A stretch of 64,000 nt of DNA from an uncultured Lachnospiraceae bacterium (GCA_910583895.1 CAJTYJ010000008.1:25869-89868), one strand, 5' to 3'. Positions 1 to 8,057 are shown, counted from the first letter of the stretch. Notes: a model not told the origin generated them from the sequence alone. Program-made: numbers and translations.

Positions 1-1
1 A

Positions 2-883
2 GCCATTTTGCACGGAGCTTCCGTATATCTGGATTTTCCAAGCGTTGGGGCCACAGAGAATGTACTGCTGGCGGCGGTGCTTGCGGAAGGAAGCACGGTG
101 ATACACGGGGCAGCCATGGAGCCGGAGATTGTGGAGCTGGCATCTTTTTTGCGGAAGATGGGTGCCAAAATCCTTGGAGAAGGGACACCGGTGATCAGCA
201 TTGAGGGAGTGAAAAGACTCCATGCAGCAGAATACATTGTGCCGTCTGACCGGATTGTGGCAGGGACCTATCTGTTTGGTGCTTTGATGACCCGGGGGGA
301 GGTAAGGCTTCTTCATGTCCCGCTGGCTCATTTGGGCAATCTTCCAGGCGTTCTGGAACAAATGGGGGCTGTAGTAGAAGCAAAAGAGGACTGGATTTAT
401 GTGCGGATGGATCATCAATGCCGGCCGATTCCTTATCTGGTGACAGCGCCTTTTCCAGGATTTCCCACAGATCTGCAGTCGGCTTTGATGGCGGCTTTGT
501 CTACGGCATCAGGGATCAGTTTTATAGAGGAAAAAATTTTTGAAGCCCGTTTTCAGGTGGTAGAGGAGCTGCAGAAGATGGGGGCATCCATCACCAGTGA
601 GGAATCCTTTGCCCTGATTGACGGGGATGCAAGATTACGCGGGGCGAAAGTAGAGGCAAAAGAACTTCGGGGAGGAGCGGCCCTGATTATGGCGGCACTG
701 GCGGCAGAAGGGGAGACCTGCATTCAGGGAATGGAGTATGTCTGCCGCGGATATGAAGATATTAATGAGGATTTGAAGAAACTAGGCATTAAAAAGCGCT
801 GCGGGGAACAGGGCTGCTGCCCCAAAACGGCGTTCACAGAGGAGACCCATGTCAGAACAGGAAACAACGAAGAAGTTTCGTAA
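2..883 (+). CDS. murA: UDP-N-acetylglucosamine 1-carboxyvinyltransferase, 3' part
   Basis: Transfers enolpyruvate from PEP to UDP-GlcNAc, the first committed step of peptidoglycan synthesis, in the cytosol. The frame is open from base 2, so the true start lies left of the window. Visible MurA signatures are the YLDFPSVGATEN block near the left edge, the PGFPTDLQS loop, the IFEARFQVVEEL block, and the C-terminal GGAALIMAALAAEGET and CRGYEDINEDLKKLG stretches. The protein runs about 30 residues past the usual MurA end and overlaps the start of ftsQ by 35 bases, which suggests translational coupling. Roughly the N-terminal third, including the catalytic Cys loop, is missing from view. Identity is secure; the exact C-terminus depends on the shared overlap. 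Confidence 0.93.
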   Translation, partial: AILHGASVYLDFPSVGATENVLLAAVLAEGSTVIHGAAMEPEIVELASFLRKMGAKILGEGTPVISIEGVKRLHAAEYIVPSDRIVAGTYLFGALMTRGEVRLLHVPLAHLGNLPGVLEQMGAVVEAKEDWIYVRMDHQCRPIPYLVTAPFPGFPTDLQSALMAALSTASGISFIEEKIFEARFQVVEELQKMGASITSEESFALIDGDARLRGAKVEAKELRGGAALIMAALAAEGETCIQGMEYVCRGYEDINEDLKKLGIKKRCGEQGCCPKTAFTEETHVRTGNNEEVS

Positions 884-1589
884 TCGAATGATACTGGCAG
901 CAGCAGTACTGGGAGTGACAGCAGTACTGCTTTTTGCCCTGCTTAGCATGTTCCGGATTACGGAAGTAACCGTCACGGGCAATGAATATTATTCAGACAA
1001 ACAGATCGTGGATTTTATCTTGGGAGATGGTTATCAGCGCAATACGCTGTATCTGTTTCTTCAATACAAATATCAAAAGCATCCGGTCATTCCTTTTGTG
1101 GACGATTTTGAAGTGACCATCGATTCTATTCACAGTATCCAGATCCGGGTTTACGAGAAAAGTATTATTGGTTATGTCCGGTACCTGGGAAGAAATGTGT
1201 ATTTTGACAAAAATGGTACTGTGGTGGAAAGTACAAAGGAACAGATGGAAGGGATCCCCATGATCCGGGGGCTGTATTTTGATCAGCTTGCCATGTATGA
1301 ACCGCTGAATGTGGAAGATCCGGCCATCTTTGATACCATTCTGGATATTACGCAGCTTTTAAAAAAGTATGATCTGAATTTGGACGAGATCCGGTTTGGA
1401 AATGCGGAGGAACTGCATCTGCAGATGGAAGATGTGCGCATTTCTCTTGGTACCGGTGATCATCTGGAAGAAAAGATTGCGCGAATCAAACAGCTGGAAC
1501 CAGATCTTGCGGGCAAATCCGGAACTCTGGACATGAAAAATTATACAGACGAGAGCACCCATATATCATTGGAGGCAAATAAACAATAG
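849..1589 (+). CDS. ftsQ: Cell division protein FtsQ/DivIB
   Basis: Bitopic membrane protein of the divisome that links early and late division proteins; the POTRA and beta domains lie outside the membrane. The 246-residue protein has a short charged N-terminus, one membrane segment at about residues 14-36, then a POTRA-like start (RITEVTVTGNEYYSDKQIV) and a PVIPFVDDFEVTIDS-type beta domain. The ATG follows a GAGGAG-type ribosome site inside the end of murA. The murA-ftsQ-ftsZ order matches the division clusters of Clostridia; ftsA is absent, as is common there. Sequence conservation in this family is low, so assignment rests on topology, POTRA pattern and context. Confidence 0.88.
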   Translation: MSEQETTKKFRNRMILAAAVLGVTAVLLFALLSMFRITEVTVTGNEYYSDKQIVDFILGDGYQRNTLYLFLQYKYQKHPVIPFVDDFEVTIDSIHSIQIRVYEKSIIGYVRYLGRNVYFDKNGTVVESTKEQMEGIPMIRGLYFDQLAMYEPLNVEDPAIFDTILDITQLLKKYDLNLDEIRFGNAEELHLQMEDVRISLGTGDHLEEKIARIKQLEPDLAGKSGTLDMKNYTDESTHISLEANKQ

Positions 1590-1590
1590 T

Positions 1591-1606
1591 TACCCTCAGT
1601 GGACAA
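1591..1606 (+). repeat. 16-bp dispersed motif, copy 1
   Basis: TACCCTCAGTGGACAA begins two bases after the ftsQ stop. The same 16-mer occurs at 2956-2971, and with one change (T to C) at 56980-56995. After the core, copies 1 and 3 share a GGG-ACA-like tail. Function unknown. Confidence 0.7.
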
Positions 1607-1652
1607 GGGGACAAATGTTAGAAATACAAATATGAAAAATGTGAAAAATAGG

Positions 1653-1681
1653 TTGCGCAATTGAAAAAAAAAAGATATGAT
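1653..1681 (+). promoter_or_regulatory. Probable sigma-A promoter of ftsZ
   Basis: A -35 TTGCGC (1653-1658) and a -10 TATGAT (1676-1681) are separated by 17 bases, the second half of which is A-rich. The same TTGCG(T)/TATGAT pair is used by the tRNA-Arg promoter at 13415-13443. It lies about 55 bases before the ftsZ start. Confidence 0.7.
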
Positions 1682-1736
1682 AGATATGTTAGTTTAGAAT
1701 AGCGTGGGTTAGTGTGTATTTAAGGAGGATATGACC

Positions 1737-2897
1737 TTGTTGGAAATCATGACGAATGAGACGGAAGCAGCCGCCCGTATTATTGTAATAGGTGTTGGCG
1801 GAGCCGGCAATAACGCTGTAAATAGAATGGTAGAAGAACAGATTGGAGGAGTGGAGTTTGTCGGTGTGAACACGGACAAGCAGGCTCTGAAGCTCTGCAA
1901 GGCGCCGACGGCGATTCAGATCGGTGAGAAATTGACAAAGGGACTTGGAGCAGGTGCCAAACCGGAGATTGGAGAGAAAGCGGCAGAAGAGAGTATCGAA
2001 GAATTAAAAGAAGCGATCCAGGGTGCAGATATGGTGTTTGTGACCTGCGGCATGGGCGGTGGTACCGGTACCGGTGCGACGCCTGTTCTTGCAAGAGCTG
2101 CCAAGGAGATGGGAATTCTCACCGTTGGCGTGGTGACAAAGCCCTTTCGCTTTGAGGCAAAACAGAGGATGAACAATGCCCTTATGGGGATTGAGAAGTT
2201 GAAAGAGTCGGTAGACACACTGATTGTGATACCAAATGACAAGCTTTTGGAGATTGTGGACCGAAGGACCACCATGCCGGAAGCGCTGAAGAAAGCAGAC
2301 GAGGTGCTGCAGCAGGCAGTGCAGGGCATTACGGATCTGATTAACCTTCCGGCACTGATCAATCTGGATTTTGCAGATGTACAGACAGTCATGACAGACA
2401 AGGGAATTGCACATATCGGAATCGGTACGGCAAGAGGCGATGACAAGGCTTTGGAGGCAGTGAAGCAGGCAATTACCAGTCCGCTTTTAGAGACGACCAT
2501 CTCCGGAGCGAGTCATGTCATCATCAATGTATCCGGAGACATTTCCCTGATTGATGCCAACGAGGCAGCAAGCTTTGTACAGGAGCAGGTAGGAGAAGAG
2601 GCAAATGTCATCTTTGGTGCCATGTATGACGCCAGCAACTCCGATGAGGTCAGCATTACCGTGATTGCAACAGGGCTTCAGGAGAGCGGAAAAACATCAT
2701 TCTCTTCTTATCGTCCGGCTGTGGCCAAGCCCGGAACGCCTGTGCCGGCCAATCAGGCCGGATACGGAAAGACTCCGGAGCAGCCGAGGAGGCAGGTGGT
2801 ACAGCCTTTGCCGGGTCTGAAGACTTTTAAAGCGCCGGAGAGTACAGTGGAAGTACAGGAGATTAAGATTCCTCAGTTTTTCCAGAAAAACAGATAG
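1737..2897 (+). CDS. ftsZ: Cell division GTPase FtsZ
   Basis: Tubulin homologue that polymerises into the Z ring at midcell. Seen directly: the N-terminal nucleotide site (IIVIGVGGAGNNAVNRM), the tubulin signature GMGGGTGTGATP, the T7-region GVNTDKQAL and NLDFADV blocks, and a variable linker ending in the C-terminal peptide EIKIPQFFQ that docks membrane tethers and regulators. The upstream ATG at 1731 is only two bases from the AAGGAGG (1722-1728), too close to be used well, so I place the start at TTG 1737 (MLEIMTNE), 8 bases from it; this also matches the usual family start. Length about 386 residues, normal. A terminator-like hairpin follows. Confidence 0.96.
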   Translation: MLEIMTNETEAAARIIVIGVGGAGNNAVNRMVEEQIGGVEFVGVNTDKQALKLCKAPTAIQIGEKLTKGLGAGAKPEIGEKAAEESIEELKEAIQGADMVFVTCGMGGGTGTGATPVLARAAKEMGILTVGVVTKPFRFEAKQRMNNALMGIEKLKESVDTLIVIPNDKLLEIVDRRTTMPEALKKADEVLQQAVQGITDLINLPALINLDFADVQTVMTDKGIAHIGIGTARGDDKALEAVKQAITSPLLETTISGASHVIINVSGDISLIDANEAASFVQEQVGEEANVIFGAMYDASNSDEVSITVIATGLQESGKTSFSSYRPAVAKPGTPVPANQAGYGKTPEQPRRQVVQPLPGLKTFKAPESTVEVQEIKIPQFFQKNR

Positions 2898-2904
2898 GAA
2901 AGTC

Positions 2905-2937
2905 AAACGAAGCTGTTGGAGACGATGGCTTCGTTTC
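2905..2937 (+). terminator. Terminator-like hairpin after ftsZ
   Basis: AAACGAAGC (2905-2913) pairs perfectly with GCTTCGTTT (2928-2936) around a 14-base loop; the U tract is short. It probably ends the murA-ftsQ-ftsZ transcript, at least partly. Confidence 0.6.
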
Positions 2938-2955
2938 TATATGCAGGGAAGTACA

Positions 2956-2971
2956 TACCCTCAGTGGACAA
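2956..2971 (+). repeat. 16-bp dispersed motif, copy 2
   Basis: TACCCTCAGTGGACAA, identical to copy 1 at 1591-1606. It lies 37 bases before the aroE start, between the ftsZ terminator and the aroE ribosome site, in the position of a promoter or operator. Confidence 0.7.
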
Positions 2972-3008
2972 AATAGGAAGGACAATGATTGGGGAGGAAA
3001 GAGAAAAG

Positions 3009-3869
3009 ATGATTACAGGACATACCGGGCTGCTCTGCCTGTTGGGAAGTCCGGTGGCACACAGCGTGTCTCCGGCCATGCATAACGAGGCATTTGCCTA
3101 TCATAAACTGGATTATGTCTATCTGGCTTTTGATGTGTCTTTGGAGCGCTTTGACGGGGTGGTGGAGGCGCTGACAGCCATGAATGTCAGAGGATGGAAC
3201 TGTACGATGCCTCATAAAAGGCGGATGTATGAACGTGTGGACGTTCTCTCAGAGGAGGCTCAGCTGATCGGTGCAGTCAACACGGTGGTGCAAAAAGACG
3301 GTGTGCTGACCGGCTACAACACAGATGGAAAAGGATACATGGCCTCAGTTCGGGACGCTGGATATGATATCTCAGGCGGGAAGATGACGCTTCTGGGAGC
3401 CGGAGGCGCAGCAGCTTCCATTATCGCCCAGGCGGCACTGGACGGAGTACCAAGGATTGACCTGCTGGCAAGAAAAGGGAAGTCCTGGGATGCCATCCAA
3501 AAGGTTGCAGACCGGATCTGCCGTCAGACAGACTGCCAGGTGCGTTTGTTTGAACTTGCAGACTTGTGTCAGATGAAAGAGAGCATCCAGGAAAGCCGGA
3601 TTCTGATAAATGCTTCTTCAGTGGGGATGGGTCCGGATTTGGCCGGATGCCTGGTACCGGATGAAAGTTATTTTCATCGGGATTTGATTGTATCAGATGT
3701 AATTTATAATCCCAGGAAGACAAGACTTCTTCAGATGGCAGAAAAAGCGGGCTGTTCGGTGTTCAACGGAATGTATATGCTCTTGTATCAGGGAGCATAT
3801 GCCTTTGAGCTGTGGACTGGCAAAAAGATGCCGGTGGATCTGGTGAAGGAAAAATACTTTAGAGATTAG
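3009..3869 (+). CDS. aroE: Shikimate dehydrogenase (NADP-dependent)
   Basis: Reduces 3-dehydroshikimate to shikimate in aromatic amino-acid and folate precursor synthesis. The N-terminal substrate site (LLGSPVAHSVSPAMHN) and the lysine-bearing NCTMPHK block are present, followed by the nucleotide-binding GAGGAAAS motif, the NASSVGM stretch and the C-terminal NGMYMLLYQGAYAFELWTG block. ATG 3009 (MITGHTG) matches the usual family start and has GGGGAGG 11 bases upstream; an in-frame ATG at 2985 is possible but poorly spaced. About 286 residues, normal length. It lies 11 bases before aroD, which catalyses the preceding step; aroK lies at 8058. Confidence 0.94.
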   Translation: MITGHTGLLCLLGSPVAHSVSPAMHNEAFAYHKLDYVYLAFDVSLERFDGVVEALTAMNVRGWNCTMPHKRRMYERVDVLSEEAQLIGAVNTVVQKDGVLTGYNTDGKGYMASVRDAGYDISGGKMTLLGAGGAAASIIAQAALDGVPRIDLLARKGKSWDAIQKVADRICRQTDCQVRLFELADLCQMKESIQESRILINASSVGMGPDLAGCLVPDESYFHRDLIVSDVIYNPRKTRLLQMAEKAGCSVFNGMYMLLYQGAYAFELWTGKKMPVDLVKEKYFRD

Positions 3870-3880
3870 ACAGGACAGGT

Positions 3881-4648
3881 ATGATGAAAAAGGTATTTCA
3901 GATAGGAAGCAAGGTGTTCGGACAGGGCGCACCAAAGATCTGCGTCCCCATTGTGGCAGAAAGCCAGGAACAGATCTGGAAAAACGCAGAAAAGACCTCC
4001 GGTCTTGGGACGGATCTGGCAGAGTGGCGTGTGGATTTTTATAAAGACGTTTTGGATGCGGAAAAAGTAGCCGTTACCCTGAAAGGGGTGAAAAAGCGGC
4101 TTGGAGACAAAGCACTTCTTTTTACGTTCCGGACCAAGGGAGAGGGTGGCTGCAGAGCAATTGCTCCCGGGGATTACGATCGTCTGAACGAAATGGCGGC
4201 TCTGGCCGGTGCAGATCTTGTGGATGTGGAAGCTTTTTTTGAAGAAGAACAGTCTGCCAAACGGATAAAAAAGATCCAGGCTGCCGGTGCCCGGGTGATT
4301 GCTTCCTGCCACGATTTTCAGAAGACGCCGGCGGTGGAAGAGATGGTGATGCGTTTGCAGCGGATGGAAGAGCTGGGAGCGGATGCGGTAAAGCTTGCAG
4401 TGATGCCGGCAAAGCGGCAGGATGTATTAAACCTTCTGCAGGCCACGCTGACAGCCTGGGAAAGACTGTCCGTCCCGGTGGTCACCATGTCCATGGGAGA
4501 CCTGGGCGTCATTAGCCGAATCAGCGGCTCTCTTACGGGTTCTGCCATGACCTTTGCAGCAGCAGGAGCTGTCTCGGCGCCAGGACAGATTCCGGTGGAA
4601 GCTGTTGCAGAAATACAGAATTTTTTGAACAAAGAGACAAAGATGTAA
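3881..4648 (+). CDS. aroD: Type I 3-dehydroquinate dehydratase
   Basis: Converts 3-dehydroquinate to 3-dehydroshikimate through a Schiff-base intermediate. The type I fold is shown by the LAEWRVDFY block, the catalytic histidine region VIASCHDFQKTP, the Schiff-base lysine in ADAVKLAVMP, and the C-terminal SRISGSLTGSAMTF and SAPGQIP motifs. Two tandem ATGs (3881, 3884) are possible starts. At 255 residues it is full length. It is co-directional with aroE and its last codons run into a rho-independent terminator, so aroE-aroD form a two-gene unit inserted between ftsZ and the spoIIGA locus. Confidence 0.95.
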   Translation: MMKKVFQIGSKVFGQGAPKICVPIVAESQEQIWKNAEKTSGLGTDLAEWRVDFYKDVLDAEKVAVTLKGVKKRLGDKALLFTFRTKGEGGCRAIAPGDYDRLNEMAALAGADLVDVEAFFEEEQSAKRIKKIQAAGARVIASCHDFQKTPAVEEMVMRLQRMEELGADAVKLAVMPAKRQDVLNLLQATLTAWERLSVPVVTMSMGDLGVISRISGSLTGSAMTFAAAGAVSAPGQIPVEAVAEIQNFLNKETKM

Positions 4649-4673
4649 ATACACATCGGATGTCTCTTTTTTT
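4631..4673 (+). terminator. Rho-independent terminator of aroE-aroD
   Basis: AAAGAGACA (4631-4639) pairs with TGTCTCTTT (4661-4669), with an inner GATGT/ACATC stem, and runs into seven T. The hairpin includes the aroD stop codon. Confidence 0.85.
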
Positions 4674-4686
4674 CTGTATGGGGGTA

Positions 4687-4773
4687 TTTGTCGATTTTTG
4701 GGAGGAAATGGGGATAAAAAAGCCGTTTTTCAAGCAGGATTTGACAAAGAATGCGCCATTTTCTTTCTATAAT
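4687..4773 (+). promoter_or_regulatory. Spo0A-type promoter of spoIIGA-sigE
   Basis: A -35 TTGACA (4741-4746) and a perfect -10 TATAAT (4768-4773) are 21 bases apart, far from the usual 17. TTTGACAAA at 4740-4748 overlaps the -35 and is, on the other strand, a perfect match to the Spo0A box TTTGTCRAA. A second near-match, TTTGTCGAT, is at 4687-4695. The Bacillus subtilis spoIIG promoter is known for a 22-base spacer and Spo0A sites overlapping its -35; this arrangement is the same by inference. Confidence 0.8.
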
Positions 4774-4802
4774 GGTGATTACCATAAGAGAGAGGGTGGC
4801 AA

Positions 4803-5582
4803 GTGTACTATGAAGTTTATGTAGATGTACTGTTTGTAAAAAATCTCTGGATGAATGCGATGCTGCTTCTTCTGACCGGATGGGCGGATCAGGAAACCAT
4901 AAAATGGTACAAAATTTTAGCAGCGGCCGTGACAGGCAGCCTGGGTGTCTGTCTCCTTTATCTCGCATCGCCGTGGCTGTCCGGGATCCATTATGTACTG
5001 GGATCGATGCTCCTGGCAGCAGCCATGACAGGGATTGCTTTTTCGGGCAGAAAGCATTTTTTCGGACGGCTGGGATGTCTTTATCTGGAAAGCTTTCTGC
5101 TGAATGGAATTTTGAACTATCTGGAGCAGTTTCACAGGCTGAGCGGATTATGGTTCGCGGTTTTTAGCAGTATATCTGCAGCAGTGTTAATGACGGCGGA
5201 GTACATATGGAGAAACAGAAGAAGGGAGCGAGAGAGGACCTTCTCTGTTGTTCTGCATCACGGGGCGTGCCGGATGCAGGTAGAAGCATTATATGATACC
5301 GGCAACAGCCTGTATGATCCAATCAGCAAAAAAGCGGTCAGTATCCTGGACGGGAATGTGCTGGAAGCACTCCTTTTCGGATCCGGAAAAGAGAGCTTTC
5401 CTCGTCTGATTCCCTATGATACCATCGCAGAACATGGGATGTTGGAGGCCTATGTTCTGGACAGGATGGAATTGTCATCCGGGGAGATGTCCTGTGAGGT
5501 CTCTTTGCCGATGATTGCGCGTATGCCCGGTCAGAGCAGACAGTATCAGCTTATACTTCATCGTGACCTGCTTTCCTCATAA
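4803..5582 (+). CDS. spoIIGA: Sigma-E processing peptidase SpoIIGA
   Basis: Membrane-bound aspartic protease that removes the pro-sequence of sigma-E in the mother cell after asymmetric division, on a signal from the forespore. The N-terminal half (about residues 1-137) has several membrane segments; the C-terminal half carries the catalytic ALYDTGNSLYDPIS motif with its conserved Asp. Start is GTG 4803 with an AGAGGGTGG site; the MYYEVYVDVLFVKN start is typical. Length 259 residues, slightly short but complete. It lies 11 bases before sigE, its substrate. Confidence 0.92.
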   Translation: MYYEVYVDVLFVKNLWMNAMLLLLTGWADQETIKWYKILAAAVTGSLGVCLLYLASPWLSGIHYVLGSMLLAAAMTGIAFSGRKHFFGRLGCLYLESFLLNGILNYLEQFHRLSGLWFAVFSSISAAVLMTAEYIWRNRRRERERTFSVVLHHGACRMQVEALYDTGNSLYDPISKKAVSILDGNVLEALLFGSGKESFPRLIPYDTIAEHGMLEAYVLDRMELSSGEMSCEVSLPMIARMPGQSRQYQLILHRDLLSS

Positions 5583-5593
5583 GAGGAGGCATT

Positions 5594-6334
5594 ATGATCA
5601 TTAAGGTAACGATACCGCATCAGATTCAGTTAAAAGTAGCGCCCAAATTTAAAAGTATGTTTTTTTCACAGAAAGGAGAGATCCATTACATCGGCGGAGC
5701 GGAGATTCTGCCGCCGCCTCTGAATGCTGAAGAGGAGAATCGGGCGATCCTGGGACTTGAGACCGATCAGGAGCAGCAGGCAAGAAAAAAACTGATCGAA
5801 CACAATCTGAGGCTGGTAGTATACATTGCGAAAAAGTTCGACAATACAGGGGTTGGAGTGGAGGATCTGATTTCCATCGGTACCATCGGGCTGATCAAAG
5901 CCATCAATACCTTTAATCGAAGTAAGAACATCAAACTGGCAACCTATGCGTCCCGCTGTATTGAAAATGAGATTCTGATGTATCTTCGGAGAAACAGCAA
6001 GGTGCGCATGGAAGTATCCATCGATGAACCGCTCAATGTGGACTGGGACGGAAATGAACTGCTGTTGTCGGATATCCTGGGAACGGATGAAGACATTATC
6101 TACCGGGATCTGGAGAACGAAGTGGAGCGGAAGCTTCTGAAAAAAGCACTGTCCAAGCTTTCCGAACGGGAAAAGACAATCATCGAACTTAGGTTTGGTC
6201 TGAATCATCCTGCAGGAAGGGAGATGACACAAAAAGAGGTGGCGGACCTGCTTGGCATCTCCCAATCCTACATCTCCAGACTGGAGAAAAAGATCATTGG
6301 ACGACTGAAAAAAGAGATTGTGAAGTATGAATGA
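5594..6334 (+). CDS. sigE: RNA polymerase sporulation sigma factor SigE
   Basis: Mother-cell-specific sigma factor, made as an inactive precursor cleaved by SpoIIGA. The first ~27 residues form the pro-sequence; region 2 follows (HNLRLVVYIAKKF, DLISIGTIGLIKAI, LATYASRCIENEILM) and then the region 4 helix-turn-helix (TQKEVADLLGISQSYISRLEKK). The ATG at 5594 has GAGGAGG upstream. 246 residues. It ends two bases from the stop codon of the convergent sigG gene, which is unusual because sigG normally follows sigE in the same direction. Confidence 0.96.
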   Translation: MIIKVTIPHQIQLKVAPKFKSMFFSQKGEIHYIGGAEILPPPLNAEEENRAILGLETDQEQQARKKLIEHNLRLVVYIAKKFDNTGVGVEDLISIGTIGLIKAINTFNRSKNIKLATYASRCIENEILMYLRRNSKVRMEVSIDEPLNVDWDGNELLLSDILGTDEDIIYRDLENEVERKLLKKALSKLSEREKTIIELRFGLNHPAGREMTQKEVADLLGISQSYISRLEKKIIGRLKKEIVKYE

Positions 6335-6335
6335 A

Positions 6336-7112
6336 TCACTTCAGATAACTCTTCATGGTTTTTAAAGCATTTTTTTCCAGACGGCTGACCTGTGCCTGGG
6401 AGATGTGGATCTCCTCGGCCACCTCCATCTGGGTCTTTCCCTCGAAAAAACGCAGGTTGATGATGTGGTTTTCCCGGGGGCTTAAGCGCTTCATGGCCTC
6501 AGAAAGGGAAAGATTTTCCACCCAGTTGTCCTCTTTGTTCTTGCGGTCGCTGATCTGGTCCATGACATAGAGGGTGTCGCCGCCCTCTGTGTAGACCGGA
6601 TCATAGAGGCTGACCGGGCTTTGAATGGCATCCAGGGCATAGACGATATCCTCTTTGGGAATGCCGATGGCATCCGAGATTTCCTGGATCGTCGGCTCTT
6701 TGGAAGTCTCTTTGAGCAGATTTTCCTTGGCGTAGATGGCTTTATAGGCCGTATCCCGCAGAGAGCGGCTGACACGGATGCTGTTGTTGTCTCTTAAGTA
6801 GCGCCTGATCTCTCCGATGATCATTGGAACCGCATAGGTGCTGAATTTTACATCCATGGTGCAGTCAAAATTGTCTATGGCCTTCATCAGTCCGATGCAG
6901 CCGATCTGGAACAGATCATCCACATTTTCGCTGCTGGAAGAGAAGCGTTTGATGACACTTAAAACCAGACGGAGATTGCCCTTGATGTACAGTTCCCTTG
7001 CTTCTTTATCCCCTTTCTGAATACGCTCAAAAAGCATCTTTTTTTCATCATTGGTAAGAAGCGGTAGTTTGGACGTGTTGACTCCGCAGATTTCAACCTT
7101 GTTCACAACCAT
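6336..7112 (-). CDS. sigG: RNA polymerase sporulation sigma factor SigG
   Basis: Late forespore-specific sigma factor. The family N-terminus MVVNKVEICGVNTSKLP, the region 2 blocks (GNLRLVLSVIKRF, DDLFQIGCIGLMKAI, FSTYAVPMIIGEIRR) and the region 4 helix-turn-helix (TQMEVAEEIHISQAQVSRLE) are all present. I start at 7112, where an AGGAGG lies 6 bases upstream, not at the longer in-frame ATG at 7244. 258 residues, as in relatives. The gene is on the opposite strand to spoIIGA-sigE and converges on sigE with one base between the stop codons, so the ancestral spoIIGA-sigE-sigG order has been broken by local inversion (inference). Confidence 0.95.
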   Translation of the reverse strand: MVVNKVEICGVNTSKLPLLTNDEKKMLFERIQKGDKEARELYIKGNLRLVLSVIKRFSSSSENVDDLFQIGCIGLMKAIDNFDCTMDVKFSTYAVPMIIGEIRRYLRDNNSIRVSRSLRDTAYKAIYAKENLLKETSKEPTIQEISDAIGIPKEDIVYALDAIQSPVSLYDPVYTEGGDTLYVMDQISDRKNKEDNWVENLSLSEAMKRLSPRENHIINLRFFEGKTQMEVAEEIHISQAQVSRLEKNALKTMKSYLK

Positions 7113-7143
7113 TGATTTTCCTCCTGCAGCATTTATATAAAAA

Positions 7144-7170
7144 GGATTTCCCAAAATATTCTGCTTATGC
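7144..7170 (-). promoter_or_regulatory. Possible forespore (sigma-F type) promoter of sigG
   Basis: On the minus strand GCATAA (7170-7165) is followed, 12-14 bases on, by GGGAAATCC (7152-7144), resembling the sigma-F/G pattern GYATA then GGNNANANT. B. subtilis sigG is transcribed by sigma-F. The -10 match is imperfect and the spacing slightly short. Confidence 0.35.
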
Positions 7171-7207
7171 AAAAGGAGTCCAAATAAAAAATGGCAAAAT
7201 CTGTGTG

Positions 7208-7486
7208 TCAGGACATGAGAGCTCCCGTGCGTCTTCTGGGACACAGGACATCGGCTTCACAGACTTCCACCAGTATGATGTCCGGCCCGATCTGACAGAT
7301 TTTATTCCAGGGGATGATATATTCCTGATCCGGTCCTAAGATTCCGCAGAAACGAAAAGGGCCGGGAACTACAAGTGCTTTGATGCACCCGTTTCTCTCG
7401 TCCAGAATCAGATCGGATACTCTTCCAAGCTTCTTGCAGTCACAACGGTTAATCACATCTTTTTCTCTTAATTCACAATATCGCAT
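7208..7486 (-). CDS. YlmC/YmxH-family PRC-barrel sporulation protein
   Basis: Small protein of 92 residues with a PRC-barrel pattern: RYCELREKDVINRCDCKKLG, then DLILDERNGCIKALVV and a PWNKICQIGPDIILV strand. Members of the YlmC/YmxH family are common in spore-forming Firmicutes and often sporulation-controlled; their molecular role is not established. It lies upstream of sigG on the same strand with a 95-base gap that holds the sigG promoter region. Family is confident, function open. Confidence 0.8.
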   Translation of the reverse strand: MRYCELREKDVINRCDCKKLGRVSDLILDERNGCIKALVVPGPFRFCGILGPDQEYIIPWNKICQIGPDIILVEVCEADVLCPRRRTGALMS

Positions 7487-7550
7487 CTCGTTTTTCCAGA
7501 TCCTTTTTCTAATAATCTATGCAAAAAGCCCCATAAACACCACGCTTTCA

Positions 7551-7580
7551 TTGACAGAAAAGTACACCATGATATATACT
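7551..7580 (+). promoter_or_regulatory. Probable promoter of nrdR-aroK
   Basis: TTGACA (7551-7556) and TATACT (7575-7580) with an 18-base spacer, 25 bases before the nrdR ATG. Confidence 0.7.
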
Positions 7581-7605
7581 GAAAAAAAAGAGGGGGACCA
7601 TACTG

Positions 7606-8055
7606 ATGAAGTGTCCATATTGCGGAAAAGACAATACAAGAGTGATTGATTCCAGGCCGGCGGATGACGGCGAATCCATCCGCCGCAGAAGAGAGTGTGA
7701 TGCCTGCAGCCGGCGTTTTACGACCTATGAGAAAGTGGAGACCATACCGGTCATTGTGATCAAAAAAGATAACAACCGCGAAACGTACGACCGTTCCAAG
7801 ATCGAGGCCGGCATTATCCGTGCCTGTCATAAGCGTCCCATCTCGGCAGGTCAGGTGAGGGAGCTGGTGGATGCAGTTGAGGCAGCCATCTTCAATAAAG
7901 AAGTCCGGGAAATTTCCACCCGGGAGATCGGGGAGCTGGTTATGGAAAAGCTCAAGGCGCTGGATTCTGTGGCTTATGTAAGATTTGCGTCGGTCTACCG
8001 GGAGTTCAAAGATGTGAACACCTTTATGGACGCGCTGAAAAAGATGGTGGAGTGA
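7606..8055 (+). CDS. nrdR: Transcriptional repressor NrdR
   Basis: Zinc- and nucleotide-binding repressor of ribonucleotide reductase genes. The N-terminal zinc ribbon (CPYCGKDNTRVIDSR and CDACSRRFTTYE) is followed by the ATP-cone domain (YDRSKIEAGIIRACHKRPIS ... SVAYVRFASVYREF). At 149 residues it is full length. The start has an AGAGGGGG site. It overlaps or abuts aroK (ATG three bases beyond the stop), so both are probably co-transcribed. No ribonucleotide reductase gene is beside it; the activase nrdG is at 38212. Confidence 0.96.
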   Translation: MKCPYCGKDNTRVIDSRPADDGESIRRRRECDACSRRFTTYEKVETIPVIVIKKDNNRETYDRSKIEAGIIRACHKRPISAGQVRELVDAVEAAIFNKEVREISTREIGELVMEKLKALDSVAYVRFASVYREFKDVNTFMDALKKMVE

Positions 8056-8057
8056 AG

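Noticed and set aside
1916..2500. 194-codon minus-strand frame opposite ftsZ
   Set aside because: Shadow of ftsZ codon bias; no ribosome site and no family pattern.
6336..7244. Longer sigG start at 7244
   Set aside because: No ribosome site there; AGGAGG and the conserved family N-terminus support 7112.
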